From NCBI RefSeq assembly GCF_014653575.1, contig NZ_BNAQ01000002.1, positions 620,001-684,000 on the forward strand: a stretch of 64,000 nt of DNA. Direction: 5' to 3'. Below, in pieces: positions 43,999 through 53,772 of the stretch (within the stretch, counting starts at the first letter, position 1; every line of letters begins with the position of its first letter). The position numbers and the translations under genes were made by a program. Source of the stretch: Sphingomonas glacialis. Lineage in GTDB: Bacteria; Pseudomonadota; Alphaproteobacteria; Sphingomonadales; Sphingomonadaceae. Below the pieces are notes generated by a model, which was not told the DNA's origin, did not search any database, and saw only the letters and a list, made by a program, of their open reading frames with translations.

Positions 43999-44618
43999 CC
44001 GCGCGCGACGCAATCCTGTCGCGGCTCGGCGGCACCATGACGCCCTCGGCGATCGCGGACGAAGCCGCCGCTTTGCTGGTCGCGCCCGAACGGCCACCCG
44101 TCGCCATGACCGCGCTCGAGGAAACCTTCGCGGAGCGGCTCGCGCTGCCAAGTGTGGCGGCAAGCTATGACCGCATCGCGGACTGGAGCGAAGTCCCCGA
44201 GGCCGTGCGGCGCTATTGCGCAGCGAACGGCCTGCCGGTTGTGCTGTGCCTGCCCCCCGACCCGCGGCTCACCGCGCTCGACTGGGACGGCGTGACGCTC
44301 CACGACGGGGCCGCCCCCGATGAAGACGCGGCGTTGGCGATCGCGCGGTGCGGCGTCGCCGAAACCGGATCGCTGGTGTTCGAGACCAGCCCCGAAGCGC
44401 CGATGCTGCCGAACTTCCTCGCGCTGCATCATCTCGTGATCGTCCCCACGCTGGTCGCGCATCTCGAGGACGCGATCCTGCCAGGCGCACAGCCGCGCGC
44501 GCATTACTGGGTGACGGGCGTTTCGGGCACGACCGACATCGAGGGCACCTATGTTCGCGGCGCGCATGGCCCGCGCTTCCTCCACGTTATCCGACTGGCG
44601 ACCCCGCTAAAGCGTTGA
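43995..44618 (+). CDS. lutC: L-lactate oxidation complex, LUD-domain subunit
   Basis: A 207-residue LutC/LldG protein with a single LUD domain (CGVAETGSLVFET, LALHHLVIVPTLVAHL, VTGVSGTTDIEGTYVRGAHGP). It completes the LutABC set. The start overlaps the lutB stop by 4 bases. Overlap throughout esterase-lutA-lutB-lutC indicates one transcript, starting opposite the LRA3 operon. Confidence 0.92.
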   Translation: MTARDAILSRLGGTMTPSAIADEAAALLVAPERPPVAMTALEETFAERLALPSVAASYDRIADWSEVPEAVRRYCAANGLPVVLCLPPDPRLTALDWDGVTLHDGAAPDEDAALAIARCGVAETGSLVFETSPEAPMLPNFLALHHLVIVPTLVAHLEDAILPGAQPRAHYWVTGVSGTTDIEGTYVRGAHGPRFLHVIRLATPLKR

Positions 44619-44715
44619 ACGGACCCGACGAACGCTTGCGCGGAACGGGCAACCCGATAGGCGAGCTTATGTCGCGCACGACACAGAATTTCACATTTCG
44701 TACATTTATCCTTTC

Positions 44716-44738
44716 ATATGGCATTTAATTAGCCGTAT
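44716..44738. promoter_or_regulatory. imperfect palindrome upstream of second TonB receptor
   Basis: ATATGGC (44716-44722) and GCCGTAT (44732-44738) form a 7+9+7 palindrome with one mismatch in an AT-rich spacer 68 bases before the receptor ATG. It is a candidate operator. On the minus strand, it contains TGCCATATG, resembling TGCCATATA in the rhaM leader repeat. Confidence 0.4.
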
Positions 44739-44805
44739 ATAGATAACGCACTTCACATATTGGGATCAGCAACGACTGACCCGCGTGATTTTCGGGGAGG
44801 ATATC

Positions 44806-47766
44806 ATGACCTATCGTCGCGTAGCGCTCGCAGCCGCTCAAGTTTCCACGCTGGCCCTTATGGTCGCCGCGACCCCGTCCTGGGCGCAGCAGGCGAGCGC
44901 CCCCCAAGCCACCCCGCCCGAAACCGCCGCCGCTCCGGCCGATGACGCGCAGGCGCCCGACATCGTCGTGACCGGCTTTCGCGCCTCGCTCAACGCCGCG
45001 ATCAATCAGAAGCGCCGCGAGACCGCCGCGGTCGACAGCATCGTCGCCGAAGACATCGGCAAGTTCCCCGATTCCAATCTCGCCGAATCGATGCAGCGCA
45101 TTCCCGGCGTCGCGCTGGCGCGCGGTGATGGCGGCGAGGGGCGCAACATCTCGGTCCGCGGACTCGGCGCCGCCTTCACGCGCGTGCGCATCAACGGCAT
45201 GGAGGGCACCGCGCAGACCGGATCGTCGGACATTTACGGCGCCGGCAACAGCGGCCGCAGCTTCGACTTCAACGTCTTCCCGACCGAAATCTTCTCCGAA
45301 CTGGCGGTTCGCAAGACGCCGTCCGCCGATGTCGAGGAAGGCTCGCTCGGCGCGACGGTCGATCTGACCGCGCCCAAGCCGCTCGCCGGCAAGCGTGACT
45401 TCACGCTGACCGCGACCGCGCGCGGCATCTACAACGAGCTGTCCAAGAAGGTGAACCCGCGCGCCTCGCTGCTCGTTTCGAAGAAGTTTGCCGACGGCAC
45501 CTTCGGCGTGCTCGCTTCGGTCGCCTATCAGCAGCGCGACATCCGCGAAGTCGGCTATTCGGCGGTCGACATCCTGTCGTCGAACACCAATGGCGGATTC
45601 TGCTCGCCGGTCGGTTTCACGCCGGTGAACCCGGCGGTCGGCAGCAAAGGCGCCTCGGCGACCGAATGCTATCCGGGCGTACCGCGCACCAGCACCGCGG
45701 CTGCCTACAACACCATCGTCAACGCGCGGCGTGCCGACTTGCCCAACACGCCGGGCAGCGGCGCCTTCCTGCCGCGCATTCCGCGCTACCTCAACTCGAC
45801 GCAGAACCAGAAGCGGATCGGCGGCACGCTGACCTTCCAGTGGCAGCCCGACAGCGCCACCGACATCTCGCTCGACTTGCTCTATTCGCGGTTCGATGTC
45901 GTGCGCCGCGACAATTACATCGCCGGCCTGTCGTTCGGACGCTCGGCGACGAACAACGGCCAGCCGGTCACCTCGGTCAAGGACGTGCAGCTCAGCCCGA
46001 AGGGCAGCCTGGTCTATGGGCTGTTCGACGGCGTCGACGTCCGCTCGGAAGGGTTGGTCGATCGCTTCGTTTCGACCTTCAAGCAAGCCAACCTCAACTT
46101 GAAGCACGATTTCACCGACCGCTTCGGCGTCACCGGCCTGTTCGGCATCAACGAATCGGTATTCGACAACAAGCAGCGCTTCCAGTCGTTCATGGATGCG
46201 ATCGACACGCCCAATTTCTCGGTCGACTATCGCAAGGGCAATGACACGCCGCTGCTCGGCTTCGGCTTCAACGTCGCCGATCCCAACGCGTTCGCCTATG
46301 GGCCCGCGCTGGCCGACGGCACGGTGCGCGGCGGCTACAACTTCCAGGGCAAGCCGTCGGTCAACACCAACAACGGCACGACCGGCGAGCTCAACTTCCA
46401 CTGGAAGGTCAGCGACAGCCTGACGCTCAAGGCGGGCGGCCAGTATCGCCGTGCCGACTTCACCGTGCGCAACCTCGTCCCCTACACCGCCGACGTCGTC
46501 ACGAAGGCGTTGCCCGCCGGGACGACGCTGGCCAGCCTGACCACGCAGATCAAGGGTGTCGACCAGCTCTGGGGCAATGGCGCCCCGGCAAGCTGGGCAG
46601 CGCTCGATCCCGACAAGCTGATCTCGACCTTCAACCTCGATGCCGTGCGCTATTGCGGGATCGAGTGCGGCGCGCAGTCGAGCCGTGTGCTCGAGGAAGT
46701 CTCGTCGGCCTATGCCATGGCGGCGTTCGACCTCGGGGAGCGGCTGGGGGGTATCGGCGTACGCGGCGATGCCGGGGTGCGCTACGTCCACACCGACCAG
46801 AATTCGTCGGGCTATATCTCGGTCGCCTTGCCCTCGTCGCCGACCGGCGTGACCGGCAGTTTCCAGAGCGCGTCGAAGCGCTACAGCGACTGGCTGCCAT
46901 CGGGGAATCTGGTGATCGAGCCGGTCCGCAACCTGCTGTTCCGCTTCTCGGGCGCCAAGGTGCTCGCGCGCCCCGAACTCGCGCAGTTGACCCCGACCAG
47001 CAGCATCACCGCGACGACACGCGTCGGCAGCTTCCAGAATCCGCAGCTCGATCCGATCCGCGCGACGACGTTCGATGCCGCGGTCGAATGGTATTTCCGC
47101 CCGGGTGCGCTGCTGTCGGCGGCGTTCTTCTACAAGGACATCAAGTCCTATGTGCAGAACGTCAACACGCAGGAAGTGTTCAACACGCTCGGCCTACCGG
47201 CGGCCTTGCTCAACGGCACCAACACCGCCCCGACCGAGATCTTCACGATCTCGCGCCCGACCAACACGCCCGGCGGCAAGCTCAAGGGGATCGAGGCGAA
47301 TGTGCAAATGCCCTTCACCTTTCTCCCCGGTTTCCTCAAGAATTTCGGCGCGCTGGCGAACTACACGCACGTCACCTCACGCATCCGCTACATCCTGGCG
47401 AGCGTGAACGGCGTGCCGACCGTGACCACCACTGCCGATTTGGTCGGCCTGTCGAAGAACACCGCTTCGGGCACGCTATATTATGAGGACCGCAAGTTCA
47501 GCATCCGCAGCACCGCCAATTGGCGCGATGGCTTCATCCGCGGCATCCCGGCGTCGCCGGGCAGCGATCTGCAAGGCAATTCGCAGACGCTGTTCGTCGA
47601 CGCCTCGGCCTCGTACAACGTCAACGACAACATCAAGCTGATCGTCGAGGGCACCAACCTGACGGGCGAGCAGAACCGGCTCTACACCGACAGCGTGCGC
47701 CAGGACACGCTGTTCCAGACGCGCATCGGGCGGACCTTCACCTTCGGCGTGAACTTCAAGCTGTAG
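44806..47766 (+). CDS. TonB-dependent receptor (second)
   Basis: A 986-residue outer-membrane receptor: signal peptide (to about residue 28), short linker, TonB-box-like DIVVTGFRASL near 50-60, plug domain (FPDSNLAESMQRIPGVAL, ISVRGLGAAFTRVRINGMEG) and a barrel that ends GRTFTFGVNFKL. The barrel carries a disulfide-prone pair (FCSPVG...ATECYPG) of the sort found in extracellular loops. GGGGAGG precedes the ATG by 6 bases. It is monocistronic, between lutC and the convergent GH35. Uptake of a pectic oligosaccharide is inferred from place. It lacks the long linker of the receptor at 16492. Confidence 0.9.
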   Translation: MTYRRVALAAAQVSTLALMVAATPSWAQQASAPQATPPETAAAPADDAQAPDIVVTGFRASLNAAINQKRRETAAVDSIVAEDIGKFPDSNLAESMQRIPGVALARGDGGEGRNISVRGLGAAFTRVRINGMEGTAQTGSSDIYGAGNSGRSFDFNVFPTEIFSELAVRKTPSADVEEGSLGATVDLTAPKPLAGKRDFTLTATARGIYNELSKKVNPRASLLVSKKFADGTFGVLASVAYQQRDIREVGYSAVDILSSNTNGGFCSPVGFTPVNPAVGSKGASATECYPGVPRTSTAAAYNTIVNARRADLPNTPGSGAFLPRIPRYLNSTQNQKRIGGTLTFQWQPDSATDISLDLLYSRFDVVRRDNYIAGLSFGRSATNNGQPVTSVKDVQLSPKGSLVYGLFDGVDVRSEGLVDRFVSTFKQANLNLKHDFTDRFGVTGLFGINESVFDNKQRFQSFMDAIDTPNFSVDYRKGNDTPLLGFGFNVADPNAFAYGPALADGTVRGGYNFQGKPSVNTNNGTTGELNFHWKVSDSLTLKAGGQYRRADFTVRNLVPYTADVVTKALPAGTTLASLTTQIKGVDQLWGNGAPASWAALDPDKLISTFNLDAVRYCGIECGAQSSRVLEEVSSAYAMAAFDLGERLGGIGVRGDAGVRYVHTDQNSSGYISVALPSSPTGVTGSFQSASKRYSDWLPSGNLVIEPVRNLLFRFSGAKVLARPELAQLTPTSSITATTRVGSFQNPQLDPIRATTFDAAVEWYFRPGALLSAAFFYKDIKSYVQNVNTQEVFNTLGLPAALLNGTNTAPTEIFTISRPTNTPGGKLKGIEANVQMPFTFLPGFLKNFGALANYTHVTSRIRYILASVNGVPTVTTTADLVGLSKNTASGTLYYEDRKFSIRSTANWRDGFIRGIPASPGSDLQGNSQTLFVDASASYNVNDNIKLIVEGTNLTGEQNRLYTDSVRQDTLFQTRIGRTFTFGVNFKL

Positions 47767-47809
47767 TCGGAGGGCGCGGGGGGCGCGCCGTTCGCCCCTC
47801 GCTTACCCG
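47767..47809. terminator. possible terminator between convergent genes
   Basis: GC-rich sequence between the receptor and GH35 stops includes GAGGGCG and, 16 bases later, CGCCCCTC, which can pair with one bulge. No T tract. The position is right for termination, but the structure is weak. Confidence 0.3.
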
Positions 47810-50275
47810 TCAGCGCGCGCGGACGCTGAGCGTATATTCGGGCACCACGCGGATCGTCCGCAGGTCCGCCACCTGACCCGTCGCCGGGAGCAGCGTGCGT
47901 GCGCTGTCGTCGAGGTAGATCGGCGCGTCGCTGCGCAGCGGGAGCGCGGTGAGCGTCCACGGCTTGCCGAGCCGATCGGCGAAGCGCCGCAATCCGATCC
48001 GCCAGACCCGGCCATCCCAGAATGCGTCGTCGAGCATGTCGGCGCCATCGAACAGCCGGGCGATGTCGGCGCGATAGTCGATCTCGAGCCACGCATCGCC
48101 CTGCCCCGCCAGCACGCTGCGCGGCAGCGTAAACGACCAAGCAGCGGCTGCGCGATGCGCCTCGGGCAGCGGCTGCAGCGCCGCCTTGGCGGGACCGCCG
48201 ATTGCAACCGGCGGTGCGACGCCGGCCTCGCGCACGACGGTGGGCATAACCGCAAGCATGGCGCGCAGCGGCATCGTTGCGGAATAGGCGCCGTCTTTGG
48301 CGCGCCCGACGGCGGCGTCTGCGCTGATCGATTGCGGCGCTGGCAGGATGGCGAAATCGAACCGGGCGTTGCCGCGCTGGCTCAAGCTCAGACGATCGGC
48401 ATCGAAGCTCACCCCGGCCGTGGTGAGAACCAATCGTCGCTGTCCCGCGAGCGCGCCGACCGAGGCGCGCGCGGCATCTTCTACGCTCAGCACCAGCACG
48501 CGGACGACGCTGCCGTCGCGCAGCGTCACGCTGATGGGGCGTCGTGATGGCATTACTGCGGCGATCAACCGACCGGCGCCGTCGCTGCGCGCCGCGACCG
48601 AGAGCCGCGTGACGCTGCTCGCGGCGAAGGCAAGCTCGACTGCACCCGGCAGCGTCGCCGCCAGGACATGGATCGGCCTCGCCCCATCCTGCAGCCGCGT
48701 GAGCGGTTGCGCCGTCGCCCAGACGAGCGTTGCACCGTCAAGGTCCATGTTGATCGGCCAGAAGAAGCTCGCGCCGCTCGGCACCGTCACCCCGTGCGAC
48801 GGCAGCGACAGCGTCTCCGCACCAAGCTTCACCGCAAAGCGCATGTCCGGGTGCGCTGCCATCGGATATTGCCGGACATGGTTGTTGACGAACAGGAAGC
48901 CCGCGCGCGCGTCCGATCGCACCGACCAGCGCAGCGTAGCCACATCCGCGGCGGCTGCCGGCAACCGCGTCGGCGCATGCGCAGCCATCGGCGCCAGGCG
49001 ATCGCCATATGCGGCAAGGAACGCATGGATCGGCCGCAGCGCGCCGCTCACCGGATTGACCTCGCCATATTGGCCGAGCGGTGCCTGGAAGTCGTAGCCG
49101 ATCTGCGGCACGTCATTATACCCGCCCGACGCCTGCGTCTCCTCGACCGCACGACCGTCGACCAGCGGGTTCGCGCCGCCGTGGAACATGTAATAGCCGA
49201 GCAGATTGACGCCCGAACCGAGCTGCGTGGTGATCGCCGCACCGATGTCGCTCGGCGACACGATCGGGCGGCGGCGATACATCACCGGCACCCCGGCGCC
49301 ATATTCCGCGCCGAGGAACGGCGTGTCGTCCGCGTCATCCTCGGCGTCGCCCCGCGCCCGCCCGCGCGTCTGCGCGCCGAGATCGCCGCTCACCCGGCTG
49401 CCGAAGCGGAACAGGTAATTCTCCTTGGGCAACAGCGGCCCGGTCTTGGCCGACCAGGGCTCGTCGACATAGCCACCCATCACCGGCAGCACTTGCCCGC
49501 GCGGATAGACCGTATGGTCCCAGCCGGTGACGGTATAGAGCGGCACGTCGAACCCGATCCGCTGCGCCAGCGCCTTCAGCGTCGCGATATGCTGACGCCC
49601 CTGGCCCGGGCCGTCGAGATTATATTCATTCTCGATCTGAAGGCCGATCACCGGCCCGCCGTCTTTCCACAGGAGCCCCTCGAGCTGTCCGTAAAGCCCG
49701 CGCCAGAAGCGGTCGACCTCGGCGAGATACGCGGCATCGTCGCTGCGCGGGCGCGAGCGCGCGACCACCCAATCGGGGATGCCGCCGAAGCGCGCCTCGG
49801 CATGCGCCCACGGGCCTGGACGGAGGAATAGCAGCAGCCCGTGCTTGCGGCAGAGCTCGGCAAAGCGGCGCAGATCGCGGGTGCCCGTGAAATCGAGCCG
49901 ACCGGGCGCCAGTTCGAGCTGATTCCAGATCGCGTAGGTCGACACGATGTCGATCCCCGCGGCCTTCATCTTGAGCAGTTCCGCCTCCCACTCGGCCGCG
50001 GGCGTCCGCGTGAAGTGAAACTCGCCCATCACCGGCAGCCACGGCTTGCCATCGCGCGTCAGATAGAGGCTGTTGACGCCGATCGTGCCGCCAGGGCCGG
50101 TAGCGGTCCCCATGAGCAGATGGGCGCTGCGCAGCGGCGGCGGCGGCTGGCTGGCATCGATTTGAACAACCGTCTGCCCAGACGCGGCAGTCGAGGCGAG
50201 CAGCGCCGCGACACCCAGCCAGCGGGAAGTCGCGGTCCCGACGGCGCCCGCGCGCGCTCTGCCATGGCTGTGCAT
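47810..50275 (-). CDS. glycoside hydrolase family 35 beta-galactosidase (second)
   Basis: An 821-residue secreted protein with a signal sequence (LGVAALLASTAASG). GH35 catalytic residues are Glu217 in LQIENEY and Glu324 in FLGAEYGAG, in a barrel at about 65-420, followed by beta domains. It differs from the GH35 at 23385 in length and in the tail. GGGAGG stands before the ATG at 50275, and the longer upstream frame lacks similarity. It is monocistronic and divergent from the IclR-kduI pair. It probably trims a different galactoside of the same polymer. Confidence 0.88.
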   Translation of the reverse strand: MHSHGRARAGAVGTATSRWLGVAALLASTAASGQTVVQIDASQPPPPLRSAHLLMGTATGPGGTIGVNSLYLTRDGKPWLPVMGEFHFTRTPAAEWEAELLKMKAAGIDIVSTYAIWNQLELAPGRLDFTGTRDLRRFAELCRKHGLLLFLRPGPWAHAEARFGGIPDWVVARSRPRSDDAAYLAEVDRFWRGLYGQLEGLLWKDGGPVIGLQIENEYNLDGPGQGRQHIATLKALAQRIGFDVPLYTVTGWDHTVYPRGQVLPVMGGYVDEPWSAKTGPLLPKENYLFRFGSRVSGDLGAQTRGRARGDAEDDADDTPFLGAEYGAGVPVMYRRRPIVSPSDIGAAITTQLGSGVNLLGYYMFHGGANPLVDGRAVEETQASGGYNDVPQIGYDFQAPLGQYGEVNPVSGALRPIHAFLAAYGDRLAPMAAHAPTRLPAAAADVATLRWSVRSDARAGFLFVNNHVRQYPMAAHPDMRFAVKLGAETLSLPSHGVTVPSGASFFWPINMDLDGATLVWATAQPLTRLQDGARPIHVLAATLPGAVELAFAASSVTRLSVAARSDGAGRLIAAVMPSRRPISVTLRDGSVVRVLVLSVEDAARASVGALAGQRRLVLTTAGVSFDADRLSLSQRGNARFDFAILPAPQSISADAAVGRAKDGAYSATMPLRAMLAVMPTVVREAGVAPPVAIGGPAKAALQPLPEAHRAAAAWSFTLPRSVLAGQGDAWLEIDYRADIARLFDGADMLDDAFWDGRVWRIGLRRFADRLGKPWTLTALPLRSDAPIYLDDSARTLLPATGQVADLRTIRVVPEYTLSVRAR

Positions 50276-50528
50276 ACCGACCTCCCGATCCACGATGTGT
50301 CGCGTGGTGTTCGGTAGGGGTACCCACCTGACACGCACGCGACAATCCCGCACTGCGAACCGATACACTACAAGTTGGAAGTCGGCGTGTGTTGCCGCGA
50401 CGCGATCGGCGAACCGATCCGACCGCTCCCGCCATCATCGAGCCGCTGGCAAGCGCAGCCGCAAATCTGCTAGGACAGCGCATGTCCGCGCTTCTCCCCG
50501 CCTTCCCCCGCCCCCTTGGTCTTTCCGC

Positions 50529-51323
50529 ATGAGCGACAAGGCGGCGAACAGCGACGCCGATGATTCGCGCAAGACCGGGACGCAGACGCTCGAGCGCGGG
50601 CTCGATTTGCTCGAACTTGCGGTCAACGAGTCGCTCACGCTCGCCGAGCTGACGACGCGCTCGGGCTTGCCGCGCGGCGTGGCGTATCGCCTGGTGACCG
50701 CGCTCGCCGGGCGCGAGTTTCTCGCACAATCGGGCAACGGTCGCTTTCGTGGTGGCCCGAGCCTGTTGCGGCTGAGCCACCGCGCGGGCGAGCAGACCGA
50801 CATCGCCGCGATCGCACGCCCGCATCTCGACGCACTGTCGGAGCGCACCGGGCTGAGCGCGTTCCTCGGCCGGCGCGACGGCGAGTATTCGGTGCATTTG
50901 CTGCGCTCGCAGGGCAGCGAGCGTGTTGCCGTGACGACCCAGCCTGGCACGCGCCGCCTGTTGCCCGAGACCGGCATGGGCAAGGCACTGATGCTCGACG
51001 ACACGCCCGCCGAATGGGCGCGACTGCAGACGCTGATCGGACCGGAGCATCGCCCCGACGCCTTGTTGCCGGCGCTCGAGGCCGCGGCGGCGAGCGGCGT
51101 CGTGCTGCAGCGCGGACCGCCGCCCGATTCGATCTGCTCGGTCGCAGCGCCGGTGCGCGATGCCACCGGCCGCATCGTCGCCGCGATCAACGTCGCCGCC
51201 GCGGCCCCCTATCTCAGCGACGCACGGATGGCCGAGCTTGCGCCGTGGGTGAAACAGGCGGCCGAGGCGGTCGGGACCGTACTGGGGCATTCTGGCGTGC
51301 GGCGCAGCGGATCGAACGCGTAG
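50529..51323 (+). CDS. IclR-family regulator upstream of kduI (KdgR-like)
   Basis: A 264-residue regulator: winged helix at about residues 17-75 (GTQTLERGLDLLELA, LTLAELTTRSGLPRGVAYRLV) and an effector domain with LSAFLGRRDGEYSVHLL and TGMGKALMLDD. Its place directly upstream of kduI and divergent from a pectin GH35 suggests that it senses a keto-deoxyuronate, as KdgR does. That effector is inference. ATG 50529 is taken because the conserved N-terminal region begins right after it; no strong ribosome site is seen. Confidence 0.85.
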   Translation: MSDKAANSDADDSRKTGTQTLERGLDLLELAVNESLTLAELTTRSGLPRGVAYRLVTALAGREFLAQSGNGRFRGGPSLLRLSHRAGEQTDIAAIARPHLDALSERTGLSAFLGRRDGEYSVHLLRSQGSERVAVTTQPGTRRLLPETGMGKALMLDDTPAEWARLQTLIGPEHRPDALLPALEAAAASGVVLQRGPPPDSICSVAAPVRDATGRIVAAINVAAAAPYLSDARMAELAPWVKQAAEAVGTVLGHSGVRRSGSNA

Positions 51324-51382
51324 CCGCTTGACCTCCGCGCATTCGCGGCGCAGGCGGTCCGATATCTGAAACGGAGTTTCAC

Positions 51383-52225
51383 ATGTTCGACCGCACCTAT
51401 TACGCCACGCACCCCGACATGATGGAGTGCGTCTCCAATGACGAGCTGCGCGACCGCTATTTGATCCAGGATCTGTTCCGCGCCGGCGAATGCGTGCTCA
51501 ATTATACGCATGCCGAGCGCTTCGTGATCGGCGGCGTTGCGGTGGCGACGGGATCGGTCAAGCTGCCCGATCAGACCGAGCCGGCCTCGGCGGCGGGGCA
51601 TCCCTTCCTCGAGCGCCGCGAACTGGCGATCGTCAATGTCGGCAAGGCCAAGGGCATCGTAACGGTCGATGGCGAGGCGTTTACGCTCGGCAACAAGGAT
51701 TGCCTGTACGTGACGATGGGCGCCAAGGACGTGCAATTCTCGGGCGACGGCGCGCGCTTCTATCTAGCGTCGTGCCCAGCGCACAAGGCGTTCACGACCA
51801 AACTGATCTCGACCAAGGATGCGACCGCGCTCGAGCGCGGCACCCTCGCCGAATCGAACGAGCGCACGATCTTCCAGATGGTCATCCCCGGCATTTGCGA
51901 CAGCGCGCAGCTGGTGATGGGCCTCACCGTGCTCAAGGAAGGCAGCGTGTGGAATACGATGCCGCCGCACATCCACGAGCGCCGCAGCGAAATCTATTTC
52001 TACTTCGAGCTCGACGATCTCGAGAAGGATCGCGTGTTTCATTACATGGGCGAGGGCGAGGCCACCCGGCACATCGTGATGGCGAACGAGGAAGCCGTGA
52101 TCAGCCCGCCCTGGTCGATCCACATGGGCTCGGGCACCAAGGCCTATGCCTTCATCTGGGCGATGGCGGGCGAGAACCAGGACTATACCGACATGACCGT
52201 GCTGGATATCTGCCAGCTGGCGTAA
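51383..52225 (+). CDS. kduI: 5-dehydro-4-deoxy-D-glucuronate isomerase
   Basis: A 280-residue cupin enzyme that isomerises 5-keto-4-deoxyuronate to 2,5-diketo-3-deoxygluconate, the first cytoplasmic step for unsaturated uronates released by GH105 or PL22. The zinc site is in [16 protein letters not shown]. Other family blocks are [10 protein letters not shown] near residue 23 and WSIHMGSGT near the end. CGGAG precedes the ATG by 8 bases. KduD, KdgK and KdgA genes, which complete the route, are not in this window. A strong hairpin follows. Confidence 0.95.
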   Translation: MFDRTYYATHPDMMECVSNDELRDRYLIQDLFRAGECVLNYTHAERFVIGGVAVATGSVKLPDQTEPASAAGHPFLERRELAIVNVGKAKGIVTVDGEAFTLGNKDCLYVTMGAKDVQFSGDGARFYLASCPAHKAFTTKLISTKDATALERGTLAESNERTIFQMVIPGICDSAQLVMGLTVLKEGSVWNTMPPHIHERRSEIYFYFELDDLEKDRVFHYMGEGEATRHIVMANEEAVISPPWSIHMGSGTKAYAFIWAMAGENQDYTDMTVLDICQLA

Positions 52226-52234
52226 CCCGTCGGG

Positions 52235-52261
52235 CCTGGGGAGAGCGTTGCTCTTCCCGGG
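52235..52261 (+). terminator. terminator hairpin after kduI
   Basis: CCTGGGGAGAGC (52235-52246) pairs along its length with GCTCTTCCCGGG (52250-52261), including two G-T pairs, around a 3-base loop. No T tract follows. Further on, GGGCGCGCC at 52259-52267 and its complement at 52321-52329 form a wider inverted repeat. Confidence 0.6.
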
Positions 52262-52446
52262 CGCGCCGGAGAGGCGTCGCCGGGGTCATCCCGGTCGACG
52301 GCGTCGAGCGAAGTCGGTGCGGCGCGCCCACAGTCGGAACCGTGTAACGTGCGTTGAGTAGCGCATCGAACACGCTATGGAGAAAGCGCGTTTCGGGAGT
52401 ACGCGTCCGGCAACCGGCCTTCGGCCGTACCAAGGCGACTGCATAC

Positions 52447-53751
52447 GTGACCGATCTGGCAGCATCGCCCAATCCACCCGACGCGGTCAAACAGCCCCAG
52501 CGCCCCAGGCTCCGCGATGTGCTCGGCCCCGGCCTCATTACCGGTGCGTCAGACGACGATCCGAGCGGCATCGCGACCTATTCGCAAGCAGGCGCGCAGT
52601 TCGGCTACACCCTCGGGTGGATCATGCTGTTCAGCTGGCCGCTGATGTGCGCGATCCAGGAGATCAGCGCACGGATCGGCCGGATCACCGGCCGCGGGAT
52701 CGCCGGCAACCTCAAACGACACTATCCGGCGCCCTTGCTCCACGCGATCGTCACGCTGCTGGTCGTGGCCAATACGATCAATCTCGGTGCCGATCTCGGC
52801 GCGATGGCGGCGGCGTTGCAGCTGCTGATCGGCGGGCCGCAACTCCTCTATGTCGCCTTGTTCGCCGTGGCGTCCGCGCTGCTCGAGATCTTCGTGCGCT
52901 ACGCGCGCTATGTCTCGGTGCTCAAATGGCTGACCGTATCGCTGTTCGCCTATGTCGGCGTCGCATTCATCGTGAAGCTGCCGTGGGGCATCGTCGCGCA
53001 TGCGGTGGTCATCCCGGATATTACCTTCAACGCCGCCTATCTGACCGTGGTCGTCGCGATCCTCGGCACGACGATCAGCCCCTATCTGTTTTTCTGGCAG
53101 GCGGAGGAAGAAGCCGAGGACGTCAAGGAACGCGCCGGCGCCAAGCCGCTCATTCGCGCGCCCGAACAGGCCCCGTCCGAATTGCGCCGGATTCGCTGGG
53201 ACACGATCGTCGGCATGGGCTTTTCGAACGTCGTCGCGCTGTTCATCATCCTGACGACCGCTGCCACGCTGCACGCGCACGGCGTCACCGACATCCAGAC
53301 CTCGGCGCAGGCAGCGCAGGCGCTGCAACCGATCGCCGGGCGCTTCGCCTTCCTGATCTTCGCGCTTGGCATCATCGGGACGGGATTACTGGCGCTGCCG
53401 GTGCTCGCCGGATCATCGGCATATGCGCTGGGCGAAGTCTTTGGATGGCATGTCGGCCTCACCCGCAAACCGGGCCGGGCCAAGCGCTTCTACGGAATGA
53501 TCGCCGCCGCGACGCTGGTGGGCGGAGCGCTCAACTTCACGCCGATCGACCCGATCAAGGCGCTGTTCTGGAGCGCGGTCATCAATGGCATCGTCGCCGT
53601 TCCCGTGATGATCATGATGATGCTTCTGGCGCACAACCCGAGAGCGATGGGCGCCTTCCGCCTGCCGCGGATGCTGTCGATCACCGGCTGGCTGGCGACC
53701 GCGACGATGGCGTTGGCGGCGATCGGCATGTTCGCGACATTCGACGCATAA
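52447..53751 (+). CDS. Nramp-family (divergent) metal-ion transporter
   Basis: A 434-residue inner-membrane protein with about eleven hydrophobic segments and the Nramp fold pattern. The first helix contains ASDDDPSGIATY (residues 35-45) where classical Nramp has 'DPGN', and the sixth has GTTISPYLFFWQ (207-218) where the classical 'MPH' motif would be. The Met that confers transition-metal selectivity is therefore absent, so Mn/Fe transport cannot be assumed; Mg or another ion is possible. The frame opens at TTG 52354, but GTG 52447 is preferred because upstream residues look non-coding. Confidence 0.78.
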   Translation: MTDLAASPNPPDAVKQPQRPRLRDVLGPGLITGASDDDPSGIATYSQAGAQFGYTLGWIMLFSWPLMCAIQEISARIGRITGRGIAGNLKRHYPAPLLHAIVTLLVVANTINLGADLGAMAAALQLLIGGPQLLYVALFAVASALLEIFVRYARYVSVLKWLTVSLFAYVGVAFIVKLPWGIVAHAVVIPDITFNAAYLTVVVAILGTTISPYLFFWQAEEEAEDVKERAGAKPLIRAPEQAPSELRRIRWDTIVGMGFSNVVALFIILTTAATLHAHGVTDIQTSAQAAQALQPIAGRFAFLIFALGIIGTGLLALPVLAGSSAYALGEVFGWHVGLTRKPGRAKRFYGMIAAATLVGGALNFTPIDPIKALFWSAVINGIVAVPVMIMMMLLAHNPRAMGAFRLPRMLSITGWLATATMALAAIGMFATFDA

Positions 53752-53772
53752 CGCACGATCGCGGCCGACCAC

